A DNA stretch of 64,000 bases. It comes from Phytoseiulus persimilis. Lineage: Eukaryota > Arthropoda > Arachnida > Mesostigmata > Phytoseiidae. A program made the translations under genes and the position numbers. Positions 37,746 to 49,290 of this stretch are shown here, in pieces. The DNA lies in assembly GCA_037576195.1 (NCBI GenBank), contig CM075102.1, positions 27,276,745-27,340,744 of the forward strand, written 5' to 3'. Position 1 is the stretch's first letter. The number at the start of each line of letters is the position of its first letter. The notes under the pieces were generated by a model. The model saw only the letters and a list, made by a program, of their open reading frames with translations. It made no database searches and had not been told where the DNA came from.

Positions 37746-40213
37746 AACAGTGCGGAGCCAGCAATGTAGCAGTAAACGTAATCTCAGGCGACCTTGCAGG
37801 AAACGCCGAGAAGCACCACTGTTGCTCGGACCCTCAACAAGAACTGGCTTTGCTTCGTTGTGGTTGAACGAAACGTTGCATACGTCGAGCCAGCCAACAA
37901 ACTAGTCCGGCCGTCACCCAGCCAGCCAGCCATCTGCTTACCATAGCAAACTGTTCTCGAGAGCAACGCTTGTAGAAATTCCGAACGCACTCGAACAGCG
38001 TGGATGGAAACAAAAGCAGAGGAGAGCTCGCTGAGAAACTGAGTTTGAGATCGGGAGGGATGAGACGAGCTCAGCGAGCCAAGGTCTTGGATCAGTGAGA
38101 ACGCCGAAGTTGGCACCAACGTATTGGTTCGAGAAGAATAATTTCTGGCGGAGCTCCCCGTCCAGCAGCCTCGACGAGTGAGCGATATCCATCTATGTCG
38201 ACTATCATCCGCTTTGAAAAAAAAAGTCTACCGCGAGAGAGGAAATCATTCGGAAAAGCGCAGTTCACCCTGAAACTTAATCTCAGCGCGTCATAGCGTT
38301 GAGCGCAACTCCCCTGTACACTAACCAGGCGCTCCCCAGCTCACGGTCTCCCTGAAATGTTTCTGCAACGATCCACGAAAGTCTCATTCGGTCTTCGGTT
38401 CCGCATTCGTCTTCCTCCATCGCCGAGGAACTCCCTCGCGTAACCTCCAAGCTTTCTTCCCGGCTTTCCGCAACTATCGGATGCACGGCCACCGTCAACC
38501 AATCGATCCCTCTTCGAACGCATGCCAACCGCAGCGTTATCGCCGGTTGGATTACGACTGGACCGTTTTGTCGATCATCGAGATTACTCCCACTGAATCG
38601 TTCCACTGATAGGGTCCACGGACAACTGAGATCTAAGGCTGGAATCAAGCGCATCTAAAGATACAGAGTATCCATCGCGAAAGAGCCAAGTACTCAACAG
38701 CGGCCGCTTCCGCTAACCTGACGCGTCGCTTCACTGCCTTTACCGTGCCAGGCGTCTCGCCGTTTCTTCTCGCTGAAAAAAGAAGCTCCATTCCGTGTCC
38801 TAGTACGATGTGTGGTCGTTCGTAGCCGCGTCGGAATCGACCACGGAAATCCGAGCAAACTGCCCTGGAAGAGCGATTTCGTTGCAGGGTGAACTCGGAG
38901 CCGGCTGAAGCCAGAAAAAGCAGTTCGCGTCGTATTCCTCGACGGAGCTGACTGAGTTTGATCGACGGCCGAATGTCTTTGGTTAGTTTCCATCGGGTCT
39001 TTGTATTTTGGCCCGAGACTGCTTTGATTCCGAACGATTCGGAATTCCTGTGTCAAAGTATCCGATGACGTGACATCTTTGTTTTCGTTGGCTGGACCAG
39101 AATGAAGCCGAGCTCCGAGAGAGTGAGTGGTGCAATTTCTCGCGGAGCTCGCCCTGATCTCGTTCCGATCAGGAAACCACAAATTTCTAGAGTCACGACA
39201 CCGGCTCTGGAAGTGACCCGAGGTCGAGGCCTCAGCATCGATTCAAAGCGATCATCTAGCTCGCACTCTGCTCACCAATGGCAACACCCGATGCCATTGA
39301 GCCCGTTCTCTCTAGAGGCCGGTCAACTAGCTAGCTGATTCGCAACCGCGATTGAACGACGGACGAACAAACAGACATACAGCCAGACGGAGAGACGAAA
39401 TAGAAGCTGGAGAGCGAACGAACATACATCGTGGCTTCTCCCATCCACCTTGCTCTCCCTAAATGGGGTCACGGTGTCCATTTGACCACCCGGTGGGGAG
39501 GCGGGGGCGCTGGCCGAGGGCTCGGATGACTTCGCTGCCCTCGGGGGCTCATCTCCTGGATTGGCTTGTTTTCAGCTCGAAAGAGAACACCACTCAGGAT
39601 GACAAATGGCAAGAGAGAGTCATAAACAAAAATACAGCCTGCTCGCCGGCTGCTCTTTCCCCGCCCGCGTGCCCGCGTCGCTTGCCACCAGACCTCACCC
39701 CTCGGAAGCAAGCATCGCGCTAAATGAAGTGTGCGAACAAGATGTTTACCATCAATCTGCCCTCTCGTCGGGTTCTCCTTTTTTTTGTTGGCTCGAATTT
39801 CTTCATTGCGGCCGCGCATAGTCTCGCGCTGTGGAAGCCACAGAGTTGCAGGTTGCGCAGACTGGCTTCAACGCCCGGATCGAGTGTTCTCCCGTCGAAG
39901 GAGTGGTTTTAGGAATCGATCCCTCACCGAATCCGAACAGACCATTGCGCCGGAATGGAATCCGGGCGGGAAGGAAACGTGCCGAGAATAGGTCCCGGCC
40001 TTCGGTTGACTTCTTCGGGTTTCTATTGTTCCTCGACGTGAACTGGGAAGAGAGTCCGTTGACATCTTTGTGTGACTATCCAACGCGGCAAGATGGTGAG
40101 ACGGGGCAGAAAAAGCAGAGACCTCCAATAGATTGATGAACCGAACCCTATGGCAAAGGGAACAACAGTTAGTTGCTGTTGGCAAAAACTTCCGCACTCG
40201 GTCCTGGCCGACT

Positions 40214-40248
40214 GACCGACCGACCGACCGGCTGAGGGATCGGTCGGT
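40214..40248. repeat. (GACC)n array with self-complementary partner
   Basis: A GACC array at 40214-40229 is followed by CGGTCGGT at 40241-40248, the exact reverse complement of ACCGACCG at 40223-40230, giving an 8-bp stem with a 10-base loop. Confidence 0.8.
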
Positions 40249-40514
40249 TGGGTAACTAAAGAACTCACATTGAGCCGAGACGATTGAAAGATAGCGCGGC
40301 GGGTCGTTGGTCAGCCAGGCCATTGAGAAGGCAACCATTGGTCTCTCCGTTAACACGACAGACGACAGTGAGCTGTGGTCAGCTCTGACAAATGGCTCTT
40401 CGTAGAAGGGAGGTGTCGATATCGATAAAACGACTCGTTAGGGGGCGATACGCGACCAGCGGAAGCGAGCCAGGCGTTGTGTACACGGGTGGGTGTTGGG
40501 GATCGATTCGGGGA

Positions 40515-40527
40515 GGGGGGGGGGGGG
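40515..40527 (+). repeat. Poly-G run, 13 bases
   Basis: Uninterrupted guanines after GGGGA. Confidence 0.9.
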
Positions 40528-41259
40528 AAGAGGAAACTCACTTTCGCGAGCGTGTCTCTATTCTCGGCGAAAAATGTTCCAATGTTTCGCGCTCGCACTG
40601 TTTTGCGGATGCCCATTATCCGATTTTAGTTTGGGAGCGGTCTGCTTGCGTCTTCGCTGCCGCCGCAAACAATCGCAGTTGAAGTGAAGTTTCGAACGAG
40701 CGCAATGATAGTTTGCGCCCGAGTCTCATCGATCGGTTCCGTCGACTGAGCGGTGTCCCGGCTCCCCGACGAGGCGCGCGGTGTGTTCCGCTGCTCGCCA
40801 ACGAAAGATTTCGTGCACAGAGGATGACGAGTGTGCTTGTGGCTGGTGCCGTCAAAGGGTTGGTGGCACGCGGACAGGCGCGCGAACCAGTCGCGCAAGC
40901 GGGCTGGGAAGGGTTTTATATCGACTTTATAGCACATAATATCTCCCCCTAAAAGCGACTCGGATACGAGCTGTTTGTGGCCTGAGGGAAACGCCATAAA
41001 AACGGCGTCAAACCTTCCTCTTGCTGTCACTATTTTCCTCCGATGTTCTCTCCATTCGCAGCGAAAAAAAAGCCGCAATCTTCCTCGTAGCTCTTCACGC
41101 CCGCTTTAACAGCGGGCGGCGACGACGGATGTGTACACGACGGCTGGCGATCTTCACAAGCAAAAATTCGAAAGAAATCAGGTCGAAAAAAAGACCCGTC
41201 TCGTGCTCAAGGAGTTAAACGTCGTCGAGACGAGTGTGTATTAGCATGACAATAGGACA

Positions 41260-42120
41260 TCATCTTGAGCTTTCATCGCCCGGTACGAAATCCCCAGTCA
41301 GTTTCTCAGCAGTCGTTCGCGAGTCCTTCTCCACCTCGTTCGTCGACTTAGGCTCCTCGGTCGCGATCACTGCCGCCACTCGTGCTGGCGCGTCAAGTGC
41401 GATTTCTATCCTGAGTTCTCTTCGGCGTTCTCCTCGCCTAAATCGTCCGTGTCGGGATTTGATGTGGCGGTGTATTTCGTCTTGTCCGTTCGGCGAATCA
41501 GCTTTTCTTCATATTCCTCTTCCGTCGATCGGTTCCGTTCACAGAGACGGTCTCGGACTGGCAACGTGCCTAAAGCTTGGTGAATCCTCCCAACAAGCAG
41601 GGGGATGGAGGAGCGCTATGGATTGCGAGAGCGGCGTCTTGCTTGGTTCATATTAAAAATGATCAGTCTCTCACTTCCCGGCTCAGCGGCGAAAAAGAGT
41701 TGACGCGTCGGAAGAGAGAACCCTCGAGCCACGTTCCTCGGCCCCGAGGCTTTTTGAAGCGCTCAGTTTCATGGTAAAATATGAACCTCGGCAGGAACGC
41801 CTGTATGGGCACCGCGAGGGGAGTTGGAGTCTCCTGTCCATTGACCGTAGATGTTCCCATCCAACACTGACTGGGACAGCAAGACGTGCCAAACACCAGC
41901 ATTGAGGGAATGCGAAGTAAGATCGGAGGGACCGCATCTGATACAATCCAATGCTGGGTAAACGACTTCCATACACCTTGACCCTCAACTCGAATGGAGC
42001 AGGATCTCGTTCTCTCGCGGCATTGATGCACCGCGAGTGCGGAAGGCGAAGAAAATGGGAAGGATAATAACCTTCCAGAAAACTCATGAAGGCCTTATAC
42101 CCAGGGAGATCTACAATCTA
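41260..42120 (-). pseudogene. Broken coding-like region, possible Harbinger-type transposase remnant
   Basis: Minus-strand segments in differing frames: 42117-41683, 41972-41769, 41555-41406 and 41508-41260. The 41972-41769 segment contains NAG..H....SVLDGN followed by WTGDS.SP, which resembles the region of PIF/Harbinger (DDE_4) nucleases around the later catalytic residue. The 41555-41406 segment (LCERNRSTEEEYEE and an acidic tail) resembles the LHN-ERN-acid-rich end of that family. The resemblance is my own pattern reading and each motif is short. A plus-strand frame (41234-41656) is open over the same bases. No terminal repeats were found. Inactive if real. Confidence 0.2.
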
Positions 42121-44781
42121 TGTCGGAATTAACTAAAACGTGCAAATCACCCGGAGTCTATGATCGTGGACGAACGTCTACAAGATCTGAAGACTTCGGA
42201 GTCAAGTAGTCCTCGGACCTGAATGATCGGATGCCACAACTGCTGGCTCCTTTATTTGCGCCGCATCATGACCATTCGGCCCCGCCACAGTTTCCTCGTT
42301 AGCGACTCCGTCTCACTGTATGTATGTGTGTCTAAGCGGAGAACACGCACTCAGTGCATAAACAATGATCGGCTCAACTGGCCGGCGTAGAATTTCCGCG
42401 GTCAGGTGGATACGCTTGGATTGCAGTTGCGCAAACAAATAAATCTCAGTATATTCCAGCACCCACCGCTTTCCTGAAGTAGGGTTCCAAGTTCATTTGA
42501 AACGTGGCTTTGAGCGCTTCAAAACTTTGTGGTTTGTCTAAACAAGGCTTTCTTCACGCGCGGCACCACAAACTCATCACGCTCCATTCCGCAACCTCAG
42601 ATCATATCGGGGAACTCCAGGCAGCGAACTCTCTACGAAAGCAGTCTGGTAGGGAATCCACCCCGTGGTCCTGAATTGGGTTTCCATGGTCCGCCGTCCC
42701 GCGTCCGCTCCCGTCTGTCAGCAGATCCAGGGTACTGTTTCAGAATGCGTCCACGGCCAAAGTCACTCGTCTGTTTTATGAAGTGTTCCAGCGGAAGAAC
42801 AGCGGCAGAGATTTTAAAGGCTACGAAATCCCGACGGGGTTGGCAAGAGGTAGAGTTGTCGGCGGTGAATGCGGCGGGGCGATGGTGGTGAATGTGGCGG
42901 CGGCGGTGGAGGTGGTGATAACAGCCTAAAAATGGGCAAAAAATTGAAGCAAAACGACTGCAAAAGGTGGGGGAGGCCAAAATATGCGGAATAGCATTTT
43001 ATGCTTCGACGAACAATTCGCCGCTCATTTGAAGACATCTCTTCGTCCTTACTGCTCGCTTTCTTGTCTGCCCGCCGCCGGTTACCCGCTTGTCTGTCGT
43101 GTATCAAACGCGTGAAAATATTCATAGAGCGAGGGTCGGAACGACACAAACGGCGGGCGGAACTCGCTCCGCGCGAAGGATTCTTGCCGTCCTTACCCTA
43201 TTCGCCCGTATCCGGTGACACGGGCAGTTTTCGCTGATCACCGCGTCTGCTGTCCCATTACCTCGAAGTTTATAGTTTTCTAGTTGCATCCGTCGAGGCA
43301 AGGTCGCGGTGTAGAAGTAGGGATCTCCCGAGAACCCGGTGGAAAGCAACGCGAACGAGACCTGCAAGCTCCCTAGCTTTCCGATGCTCCCTGGCCATGA
43401 TCGACTCAGACTCCATCGAGCCCTTTCGGCGAGTAGCTGAGTTCTGCGTCTAAGAGTCCACCGACCGCATGACCACGATCCGAGTCCTCCGGGGTGGAGC
43501 GCAACGGATCCGACTGTGCAAGCAGCCGAACGGAGGAAACCCAGAGCGCTGATTCCATTTTCGATTGTGCTGCAACTCATACAAAGTCGGCAATTTGTGC
43601 GGCCTGGCGCGATTCGATCAGGGAGCGCCTCATGACGGTGATTTTGGCCACCTCTGGTTCTCCGCGCCACCGTCAGCGAGCAATCGACCGATTCTTCGAG
43701 CGAGCTAGCGACCCTGAAGGCAATATGGCACACGGATATTGAAAAACGATTCCGATCAAAATCGAATTGTTTCACCGGACGGCTGGCTAGATGGTTTTAT
43801 TCTCTGCTGCAAGCCTTCATGTCTTGCTCTTCACTGTCGTGTTCTTCCTGCTGCGGAGTGGGTTCCGCTAAGAGCAGGAAATCACGCACACTGTCGGTGA
43901 TTTGGGCGGTGGAGGCGCCGGGCTCGAACACGGTTTCGGAGACAACGGTTTTCAGATGTCGAGTGAGAACCGTTTCGTTTCCCCCCGCCGCAGAATTCTG
44001 GGTAATTGGGGAAAAAACTCACAACGGAAGCAAGCGCACAAAAATGAATGTCTATCATCCTGAAAAACATGGGCCAGCGCGGTATCTCCGGCCCGGTTCA
44101 CAGGAAAAACTGGATCCTTGTTCTGGCTGATCGCGCAGAGCGGATTGAACTATACTTTTACCTGCGTTCTCGCGACATGCGAGCAGATATTGAAGGGGAG
44201 AATCGTCGGGATGCGAGTAACGACACGAAGTTGATATTGATCATACACCGCCAGCGCTTACGCATCTGTTGCGAGGGACACCCTTGGGGCTACCGAATAC
44301 CCGTCCGCGTCGCCACCCGCGTCAAACCGACTGATCGAGACAGAATTCGAGACGAGAAAACGAGGAGTCGGATTTCTCGGGTCGAGGAGTCGGAATGACC
44401 TGATGGCGATGCTCGGCAATCGTGCAGACCGATTCTTCTATTCAAAACAGCTGAGCCGACGATCGGAGGTTCTTTCGAGCATTTTCGGCAAAAGTGCGCA
44501 CGTGTTCCAATGTGTGAAGACCTGTTCGAATTACCTTGGAGAGGGTTCGTCTCCTTTCCCAGTTCTGGGGTTGACTCCGACGAACCCCTAACCCTAGCTC
44601 GGGGAGCGGACCAATCAGCCAGCCGTAGTCTGCCTACTCTAGTGTACTAGAAACTGGATTACTGAATGGCTCCGATCGACATCAATTTAGTGCGCAGAGA
44701 ACTCGTGGTGAGTGGAGTGTTCTCAACTGTATTCGGAGCGGTTCGTTCCTTCTTTGACGTGTGGATTGAGGACGAGTGTGA

Positions 44782-44976
44782 TTGAAAGGTAATTCGACGT
44801 GGCCATCGGTTCCTGGTTTAATTATTTGTGCGGATTCGCCTACATGCGGTTCGAGTGAAGGTTGCAACACGCCATCGAAAGCGCCGCCGACGCCTGGAAC
44901 GGATATCACTCCGGCGCCCGAGTCTCAGGAGTTGGTCGTTGACGAAAACCCCTCCGTTCGGAACAGCGTTCACTAG
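44782..44976 (+). CDS. Weak candidate coding segment
   Basis: A plus-strand frame ending at the stop 44974-44976 gives a proline/threonine/serine-rich tail (PPTPGTDITPAPESQELVVD). It has no ATG start, so it would have to be the end of a spliced protein, and the preceding AG lacks a pyrimidine tract. The minus strand is open over the same bases. Unrecognised. Confidence 0.1.
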   Translation: MKGNSTWPSVPGLIICADSPTCGSSEGCNTPSKAPPTPGTDITPAPESQELVVDENPSVRNSVH

Positions 44977-45000
44977 TTGCATCGTATTCGAATTTGCCCG

Positions 45001-45032
45001 ACTAACGCGTTGTGTTCTGTTTTCAGGTGAGT
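45001..45032 (+). promoter_or_regulatory. Strong acceptor-donor junction (candidate recursive splice site)
   Basis: ACTAAC at 45001-45006 is a branch-point match (CTAAC). It is followed about 20 bases later by the pyrimidine tract TTCTGTTTTCAG ending at 45026, and directly by the consensus donor GTGAGTG from 45027. A further donor-like GTGAGA at 45083 would define a 56-nt downstream exon, as seen for recursive-splice exons in insects. Alternatives: an ordinary acceptor of a small exon 45027-45082 (open frame VSDCTMILFRGSPQGTFPG then stop), or an ordinary donor ending an exon upstream. Confidence 0.4.
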
Positions 45033-45216
45033 GATTGCACGATGATTCTGTTCCGAGGGTCGCCACAGGGGACGTTCCCGGGGTGAGATAGCGGTCTGCT
45101 GTGTTCGAGCGCAGTCCGAGGTTAGTCCGCGAGTTTTGGAACCCTCACAATTTCGGGATGGTTTCGGGCGCAGCTGAACGCGGGAGGACCGAGGAAATCT
45201 CGGAGCGACTACTCAC

Positions 45217-45270
45217 TCCCTTCTTCTGTGCGCTCACGTCGGAGCCGGTGGATGCCACCTGTCCGAAGCC
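45217..45270 (-). CDS. Candidate 54-nt internal exon
   Basis: On the minus strand the acceptor TTGTGTTTCAG ends at 45271 and the donor GTGAGT begins at 45216, leaving exactly 54 bases. In phase 0 they read GFGQVASTGSDVSAQKKG with no stop. Length divisible by three and good sites at both ends fit a cassette exon. GFGQV recalls the glycine loop of protein kinases, but five residues are not enough to claim that. No neighbouring exon was identified with confidence. Confidence 0.25.
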
Positions 45271-45485
45271 CTGAAACACAATCCAATCGAAGTTTTCTCC
45301 CGTGCTGCCAAGTCGCGGAATCAAAAGCGGTCGCTATGCGCGCCACCCACCGGAGAATGGCGATTCCTCCTGAGATCATCGATAGGTCGGTTGACTAACT
45401 CACGAGCGGAATATTCTCCCTGATTTTTATTATCCGTGCTCCCTCGCTCCGCGGGTCGGCGATTGCGGCAGGAGCAAGCGAGGCA

Positions 45486-45893
45486 ATGGAAGAACAAGCC
45501 GACAGCGGCGAGGAAGATGACGGAATGAAGCTGCCACGAGAGAAATCGATTGTTCGCAGCAGACTCCTCCTAACTTTTTTTTGTCGGTTGGTCCTGTGTA
45601 CTGGGTCGTCTTGTGAACGACGTCATCGTATAATTCATCTGTTCGTTTGTCGTTTTTGTCAAACGGCGGCAGTAGGAGAAGGAACCGAGCGAGCGAGGGA
45701 TCGAACGAGGGGTTTCCAGAGGGAGCAGCGCCGGGCACCATCGGGTGGGGTGCGCAGGGAAAGATTGCAACGAGCCACGCAACAATCCCTCTGGCCTTCT
45801 ACGAGCAGTCGACGGATGCGTTGGGAAGAGTTTCTGCTCGATGTGCTCAGCCGGTGTCAGCAGTGCGCGCGGTGTATATCTGACAAAAGATAA
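45486..45893 (+). CDS. Candidate open frame with acidic start, unrecognised
   Basis: 135 codons from an ATG with purine at -3 and G at +4 (GGCAATGG). The first 15 residues are acidic (MEEQADSGEEDDG), then basic, then cysteine- and arginine-rich. No domain is recognised. A minus-strand frame (45430-45741) is open across it with a charged stretch of its own, so strand cannot be decided. Confidence 0.13.
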   Translation: MEEQADSGEEDDGMKLPREKSIVRSRLLLTFFCRLVLCTGSSCERRHRIIHLFVCRFCQTAAVGEGTERARDRTRGFQREQRRAPSGGVRRERLQRATQQSLWPSTSSRRMRWEEFLLDVLSRCQQCARCISDKR

Positions 45894-47000
45894 TCATGAC
45901 GAATGCCCTGGCAGCCGATTGACCGAACCACTGAATCGGTCGCGAAGAATTCGCGCGTCATTGAAGCGCGCTGCGGAGGGACGTGGTTTCGGGAAAAAAA
46001 AAACGAACGAACGAGCGCAAACACGTCACCGACATTCAAGCGTCCTCTCTGTTCGTCTCTCGGTTCTTCTTTGTCTACTCCATCGATGTATTTACCTCCA
46101 TCTGACTAGGCGAGAGCGGCCGCTGCTGCTGTGTGTTATGGTTAGCGCTGATGGCAACACAGAACTTATGTTTTCATTACGGTCGTTGGTATTGCTCCGG
46201 TTGGCCAGGCCGGCATGGTAACAGTTGGTTTGGTTAAGCGAGAGCGCTGGAAACAGCCGCCAACGTGGAAAGTTCCCAACCTCTCGACGAGGTCATTCTC
46301 GGAACGTTGCTCTTTGGAATCAACAGGAGCATCGTTGCAATCGATCGCTCTCGATTGAAACATGAATCAAGACGAGTATGAGCTTCCAGGCACTTTTTGG
46401 GAATCGGCTCTCATTCTAGAACTGGAATGCAGCGGATGACGAGGGCCGGAAAAGGCGACGTGAAGATCTCGTCTACTTCGTGACGCGATCGTCTGAGTCG
46501 TTAGGACGCGCTGGATCAGCCGCGAGCTCCGATTGTAGCGGATCCGAGTTGTGGCCTAACGAGACCGAGATTGGCCGAAGGTTTTCGTTTTTATTTTGAT
46601 GTTGTTGTCGATGATGACGAGAATCGTCGCAGCTTTCAGCTGGCTCAGCTGCGACGTGTGGCATCGCAGCTCATAGATCAAAATATGTGAAAAATGAGTT
46701 TTCTCCTTCTCAGACAAAAAGACCAAGAGAAGGGCGCGAGGCACCTGCTCTGGACTAGTAGTCGGCCACGCTCACTCTGGTTCGGTCAGCTCGCACCGGA
46801 TTTTTTCGATTGAATCCGGGAGCGGTTCGGGAATCGCGGAATGACTCTTCCGATTCCCGAGCGGGCCGACAGAAGGAGCTGGAAGGAGGCAGTTCCTCGA
46901 CTCCTGTACGGAACACTCACCTATATCGACAAATAGGATGTCTCGTGTCCTTCCTCGAGCGCTATCGCAACTCAGGAAGGCCTTCATGAAAGCTTTCCCG

Positions 47001-47039
47001 TTGTTGTTGCTGCTGTCGTGATCGTCGTCGTCGTTGTTG
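47001..47039. repeat. Compound trinucleotide repeat (TTG)n-(CTG)n-(TCG)n
   Basis: A 39-base run of TTG, CTG and TCG-type units, probably a diverged trinucleotide array. Confidence 0.7.
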
Positions 47040-49273
47040 GGGGCGCAGATCTAAACTCCCCTCTTTCGCGCAGTTTCAATTAATCAAAAAGGTGACAGAA
47101 GTGTGTCGGCTTCATCGGAGTCAGATTTGGTTCGTCCGCCGAAGAGTCAAGGCCGCTTCAGAAGGCCGATGAGAGACATCCATCATCGATCCCATTCAGT
47201 TCTACTCTCGATCCACTTTCATCTCGTCGGTCGGGCTCGCGTTCGCCGGACCGCTGACGATCGCACCGGCCCCCGTGTCCCCTTGCGCGTTTCCACGGTC
47301 AGAAACGTTACTCAAACGTTTCGCACGGAAGAACCCATCCAGTTCTGGTCGAGAAAAGTCCCAACTGAACCATCGATGAGCCGGGGAGCTGAGTCGGGTC
47401 CGAGAGCTATCATTGCGGACAGGCCGCGATTCAACCCTTGCCGTTGTGGAGAAAGCGGCCGTTAGTTCGCCAGCTCGCTCGCTCGGCATGGGTGGCGTCA
47501 GCGGTCATTTACATCTCGGCGAACAAAGGTTGCAGATATCGGAGGGCTCTGTCAGCTTAGAGTGCTCTAGGTTGTGTTACAAAGTATCGAGATAGGTATT
47601 CTCGAGGACCTTGGCTCGCCGGGCATGGTTGCCACTTTTGCGATACGGCCCGGGCCGCGAAAACCACCAACACACAAACGCCGCAACGATCACAACTACC
47701 GCTACCATCGCGGCCGCCTTTGCTGAATGTACATAGGAAGCTGTAGTTCACCGAGAGCGATCCTGGAACAGCATAGATAGGATTGCCACGATGCGAGAAC
47801 GTAATCTTGTCGTTATCGACACCGTTTGTCACCCAGTCCCCAAACGCCCCGAGCACTTGCTACAAAAGTCGCAAGAAAACTATCGGAAACCACGATCGCG
47901 AGTATTCCGAGATGGTTCTCTCCAACAGCGGCGCCGGTTCTGTTGCTGCCAAGCGGTCTGGTTCTCCCCGGTTGGTTGGCCCGTCTGTCTGTCTGTTAAC
48001 GAGGTTAACCCGTTGAGCAAGGTCGACGATTACCACCTATTACCAATCGTGGAAGGGAGATCACTTTCTGAAGTGTCACTCAACCAAAGAGACGCGGGGC
48101 CGTTCACGCCACCGAACCTTTTCGAGTTAGTTTAGGTATGGTGCGCAACCGTCTCCACCAGAGTTAAGGTCAAGGCCAATTGCCAGTTCTGGCGACGCCC
48201 GCTCTGAAAAATGTCATCAGCTCGAAGCACGTGCGGGAGAATTTCTTTTTAAACTAGAATGCCGCGATTTTAGCAGCCAGCAGCAACAGAATTCGAGAAA
48301 GCGAGCGACTACACTCCTTCCGTCACCTTCCGTAGAATCCAAGGTCAACCGGTGCTACCAAATCACGTGAGGACTGCCAGGGTTGCCAAATTGAATACCG
48401 TGGATTGTTTCAGTAGACTCGCTCGGTCTCCACCTCGCTGGTTTGGGAACACAGATGGGTCTCGCTGCAGGCCCGAATAATGATTACGCCGAGTTGGTTT
48501 CTTCCGAACCGGAGCCGAGACGCGACAGGAGTGGCGGAGGAACATCATGCGATCTCCTTTATATACTCGGCGATCCTGGAATCTGGAATGCTTCGTCGAG
48601 TATCCGACGCTGCTTCCTTCGGCCCCCTAGAGAGGTTCAATGGTTCGGGAACTTTACGCGAACCGAGCAGCGACAGCACCTTTCCCAACCTCTCCAGAAC
48701 TTTCGGAGGGTCACTTCGAGTCAGCATTGCCCGGAAACGGTAGAAGAATGAGCAATAATAATAACAATCATGGTGCTGGTGATCATGAGCATTCGTTGTA
48801 CACTTATTTGGCGGGAATTGTATTTGGAATCTTGCGTCGAACCGCCAGCCTGTTGCGCGGCTGTTGCCGCTGCAACCGCCGTTTGGCGTCTTCCGTAGCC
48901 GCCAAGGCCAGCGTGCATTTTTTTCGAGAAGCAGTTTGACTCGACAACGATTTCCCCCCTTCCAGAACTGGTGACTAGCAAATAGTTTTGTTGAGAGTTT
49001 TCTGCCGTGGCCTTGCCACCTTTTCGCTCGTATCAGTCTGGAAGGGGCTGAGCGAGCGGGCGATTTCCCGATCCGGTCCGGTTTCTTCTGGAGACAAGAA
49101 AAATCTAGTCTCAGCGCGCATGCCCTGCGAGACGAGATGCGGAGCACGAGGAGTCCGAGCTGTATGATGAGTGTTCCAAAGTATTTAAGAACAATTAGAG
49201 CGCGGTGGTACTCGGAAGCAGCTACTCAACAATGATCTTTCCATGACTCACGAGATGGCTTCCAATGTAGAGG

Positions 49274-49290
49274 TCTCTCTCTCTCTCTCT
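49274..49290. repeat. (TC)n microsatellite
   Basis: About 8.5 TC units. Confidence 0.9.

Larger units (their letters stand above)
35976..41259. other. No supported gene
   Basis: Short overlapping frames only. Two minus-strand frames at 38694-39182 and 39868-40356 reach 162 codons but carry no recognisable domain. Microsatellites, a repeat hairpin and a G run are listed separately. Confidence 0.4.

Noticed and set aside
44938-44955. GGVFVN on the minus strand, as in paired domains
   Set aside because: The conserved residues that should follow in a paired domain are absent; a six-residue match by chance is likely.
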